The notes below the pieces were generated by a model. It was not told the origin of the DNA and did not search any database. It saw only the letters and a list, made by a program, of their open reading frames with translations. DNA of 64,000 nt, from assembly GCA_016860845.1 (NCBI GenBank), contig BOKF01000003.1, positions 1 to 64,000 on the forward strand, given 5' to 3'. This DNA comes from Chloroflexota bacterium. GTDB taxonomy: Bacteria; Chloroflexota; Anaerolineae; 4572-78; J111. Positions 62,048 to 64,000 of the stretch are shown piece by piece. How positions within the stretch are numbered: the first letter of the stretch is position 1; each line of letters begins with the position of its first letter. Made by a program: the position numbers and the translations under genes.

Positions 62048-64000
62048 ATGAACAACCCTATTAGTACCTCTATTCACCTACTTGCGTTCCTGGTCTTCTT
62101 GTTCGGTCCGATAATCCCGAACATTAATGCCGCAGGATCTTTGCTCGAGGCTGAAGCTTCCCAACCGAAGCAGCAAAACCTCGCCTACAACAATCTACCC
62201 ATTTATTTTGAAATAAATCAGGGGCAAACTGATCCCCAGGTGCGCTTCTTGGCCCGGGGCCAGGGGTACAACATGTTTTTGACCCCGGCCGAAGTGACTC
62301 TGGTCTTTCACCAACAGGCTCAAGAGACCGAAGAATCTGGCACGGGTGCAGCTTTGCGCATGTCGCTAGTGGGAGCCGGGACCAACCCGCGGCTAACGGG
62401 GCAACACGAACTGCCGGGGCGTAACAACTATTTTATCGGTAACGATCCGGCTAACTGGTATAGCGGTATTCCCACCTTCGAACAGGTTCGCTATAGCCAG
62501 ATTTATCCGGGGATTGACCTGGTTTTGTATGGCAATCAGCAGTCTCTCGAATATGACTTTAGGGTAGAACCGGGCGCTGATCCGGGCCAAATTCTTATGA
62601 ACTACGCTGGTGCGCAGCCCCTGGAATTGGACAAGGGCGGCGACCTGATCATCCGTCTGCCTGGTGGCGAGGTGCGGCAGAAAGCGCCGGTCATTTACCA
62701 GGAAATTGATGGAGTGCGCCATCAGATTGAGGGTAGCTTTGTCATCTCTGGCCAACAAGTAAAGTTCCGAATCGGCCAGTACGACTCCACACAGCCTTTG
62801 ATCATCGACCCCCTCTTGGTTTACAGTTCTTTCCTGGGCGGGTCAGGCAGCGACAGCGCTTACAAGGTCACCCTGAATAGCAGTGGGGAAGCGTTTATTG
62901 TCGGCGCCACGTATAGCGCTGATTTTCCATCTACGGCGGGGGCCTATGACACCAGCTTCAACGGCGGTACAACCGATGTCTATGTCGCTAAACTTAACGC
63001 CACAGGTACTGCCCTGCTGTTCAGTACATTCATCGGCGGCTCCGGTGACGACAGCGGCTATAACCTGTACCTGAAAACCTTCACAAACACCGGTAATGGG
63101 CCGGGGCTATATGTGGTTGGCAAAACTAGCAGCAGCAATTTTCCAACCACAGCGGGGGCCTATGATACCAGCTTCAATGGTGGCACTGGCGATGCTTTTG
63201 TCGCTAAAGTTTCGCTTGATGGGACCAGTTTGGAATATGGCACTTTCCTGGGAAGCTCAGGAGATGAGTCGGCCACTGCTCTCGGGATATGGTCCCTCAG
63301 CGGTGATATGTATGTCCTCGGAGCGACAAGCAGTTCAGCATTCCCAACTACTGGCGGAGCAGGGGATACAATTTATAACGGTGGCTCGAGTGATGCTTTT
63401 ATAACCGTTATTGATATCTACGGGTCAACATTGGACTACAGCACCTTCTTAGGCGGTTCCAATGGCGACCTTTCCACCACCGGTCCAAGCGGTGATCTGT
63501 TGGTAATTGCCTACAACGATGTTTTTGTGGTCGGGACTACGGCCAGCTCCAATTTTCCGACCATGGCCGGCGCATATGACACTACATTGGGTGGAACCGG
63601 GGATGCGTTCGTCGCTAACCTGGACTGGGGAGGGGTGGTACGCTACAGCACCTTTCTCGGTAGTACTTCCACGACAAATAATGAGGCAGCGGCAGGGCTC
63701 GCCCGAGACTCGGCCGGGAATATCTACGTTACCGGCGTGGCCTATGGAGCAGATTTTCCGACCACGGCGGGGGCCTATGATACCAGCTACAACGGCACTG
63801 GTGATGCTTTTATCGCTAAACTTACCCCAAGTCTTAACCAGCTTGTTTATAGCACCTTCCTCGGCGGAATGAATCTTGACCGCGCTACGGCTATAGCCCT
63901 GGACGCCTATAACAATGCCTACGTAACCGGGGACACGGCGAGCTCCAACTTTCCGACCACGAGTGGGGCATATGACACCGGTTTCAACGGGGGTGCAGAT
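62048..64000 (+). CDS. SBBP-repeat beta-propeller surface protein (partial)
   Basis: The frame from ATG 62048 is open for all 651 codons to the window edge. A signal peptide (about 1-29) is followed by an N-terminal domain (IYFEINQGQTDPQVRFLARG), then, from about residue 260, tandem SBBP repeats of ~55-60 residues (YSTFLGGS ... NFPTTAGAYDTSFNGG ... DAFVAKL), about seven here. These form a beta-propeller-like secreted protein. The 3' end is outside the window. Confidence 0.9.
   Translation, partial: MNNPISTSIHLLAFLVFLFGPIIPNINAAGSLLEAEASQPKQQNLAYNNLPIYFEINQGQTDPQVRFLARGQGYNMFLTPAEVTLVFHQQAQETEESGTGAALRMSLVGAGTNPRLTGQHELPGRNNYFIGNDPANWYSGIPTFEQVRYSQIYPGIDLVLYGNQQSLEYDFRVEPGADPGQILMNYAGAQPLELDKGGDLIIRLPGGEVRQKAPVIYQEIDGVRHQIEGSFVISGQQVKFRIGQYDSTQPLIIDPLLVYSSFLGGSGSDSAYKVTLNSSGEAFIVGATYSADFPSTAGAYDTSFNGGTTDVYVAKLNATGTALLFSTFIGGSGDDSGYNLYLKTFTNTGNGPGLYVVGKTSSSNFPTTAGAYDTSFNGGTGDAFVAKVSLDGTSLEYGTFLGSSGDESATALGIWSLSGDMYVLGATSSSAFPTTGGAGDTIYNGGSSDAFITVIDIYGSTLDYSTFLGGSNGDLSTTGPSGDLLVIAYNDVFVVGTTASSNFPTMAGAYDTTLGGTGDAFVANLDWGGVVRYSTFLGSTSTTNNEAAAGLARDSAGNIYVTGVAYGADFPTTAGAYDTSYNGTGDAFIAKLTPSLNQLVYSTFLGGMNLDRATAIALDAYNNAYVTGDTASSNFPTTSGAYDTGFNGGAD

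Noticed and set aside
1..64000. CRISPR array
   Set aside because: No regularly spaced repeat-spacer pattern; the only spaced repeats are the rep iterons, too short and too few.

Overview
The window looks like accessory DNA of a Chloroflexota-type (Anaerolineae-like) bacterium, probably plasmid or integrated-plasmid sequence. Reasons are the secreted proteins with SBBP-repeat, gingipain-like and sortase folds, a secreted protein ending in a YLPIIIK-type tail, an RsbRD-like sensor kinase of NarL type, and the MAB_1171c-like 7TM protein next to an XRE regulator. This taxonomic call is inference from gene content; no rRNA or marker gene is present.

Region 1 (119-33873, minus strand) is the centrepiece: a leftward run of 21 genes, many joined by 4-bp ATGA overlaps, read from one perfect-consensus promoter (33830-33858) that is framed exactly by two 15-bp direct repeats. 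In transcription order it encodes a degenerate HsdM-like protein with its own HsdS; a TPR-GreAB-C-PIN protein; a small winged-helix-like protein; an intact HsdM-HsdS pair; a zinc-ribbon protein; two unknowns; a 1329-aa BrxC-like P-loop ATPase; a CxxC protein; a possible NurA-like protein; a HerA-type ATPase; a possible PD-(D/E)XK protein; and a Ser/Thr kinase with TPRs. A nuclease-pAgo-nuclease cassette follows (Fe-S AddB/Cas4-like nuclease, slicer-dead Argonaute with an intact guide-5'-end pocket, Mrr-like PD-(D/E)XK protein), then an unknown protein, a two-HKD phospholipase-D-like protein and a truncated SNF2 helicase. No HsdR is present. The pieces recall BREX/Pgl, DISARM and other methylation-associated systems, but the combination, with an inactive pAgo embedded between two nucleases, matches no system I can name and is the best candidate for a new one.

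Region 2 (33874-38680) holds gene relics, a double-HTH protein, a leaderless XRE-like regulator coupled to a 7TM protein and a PAP2-like membrane protein, a ClbS/DfsB-like protein and a 28-codon stub of a Nei-type glycosylase. Region 3 (38700-47500) is a plasmid backbone: a structured leader, an FtsK-like translocase, a ParM/ParR-like partition pair, a replication initiator with a C-terminal DnaA-N-like domain carrying five iteron-like 19-bp repeats inside its own gene, an unknown gene pair, and a remnant of a second rep gene cut by a 303-bp non-autonomous element with TA-flanked terminal inverted repeats.

Region 4 (47500-64000) holds two small membrane proteins, an XRE regulator, a NarL-type two-component pair, an SSB-like protein, a sortase behind a structured leader, a gingipain-like secreted protease, a GAF histidine kinase coupled to a Ser/Thr kinase-ATPase-TPR giant, and the N-terminal 651 codons of an SBBP-repeat surface protein that runs off the window. 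No rRNA, tRNA or CRISPR array was seen.
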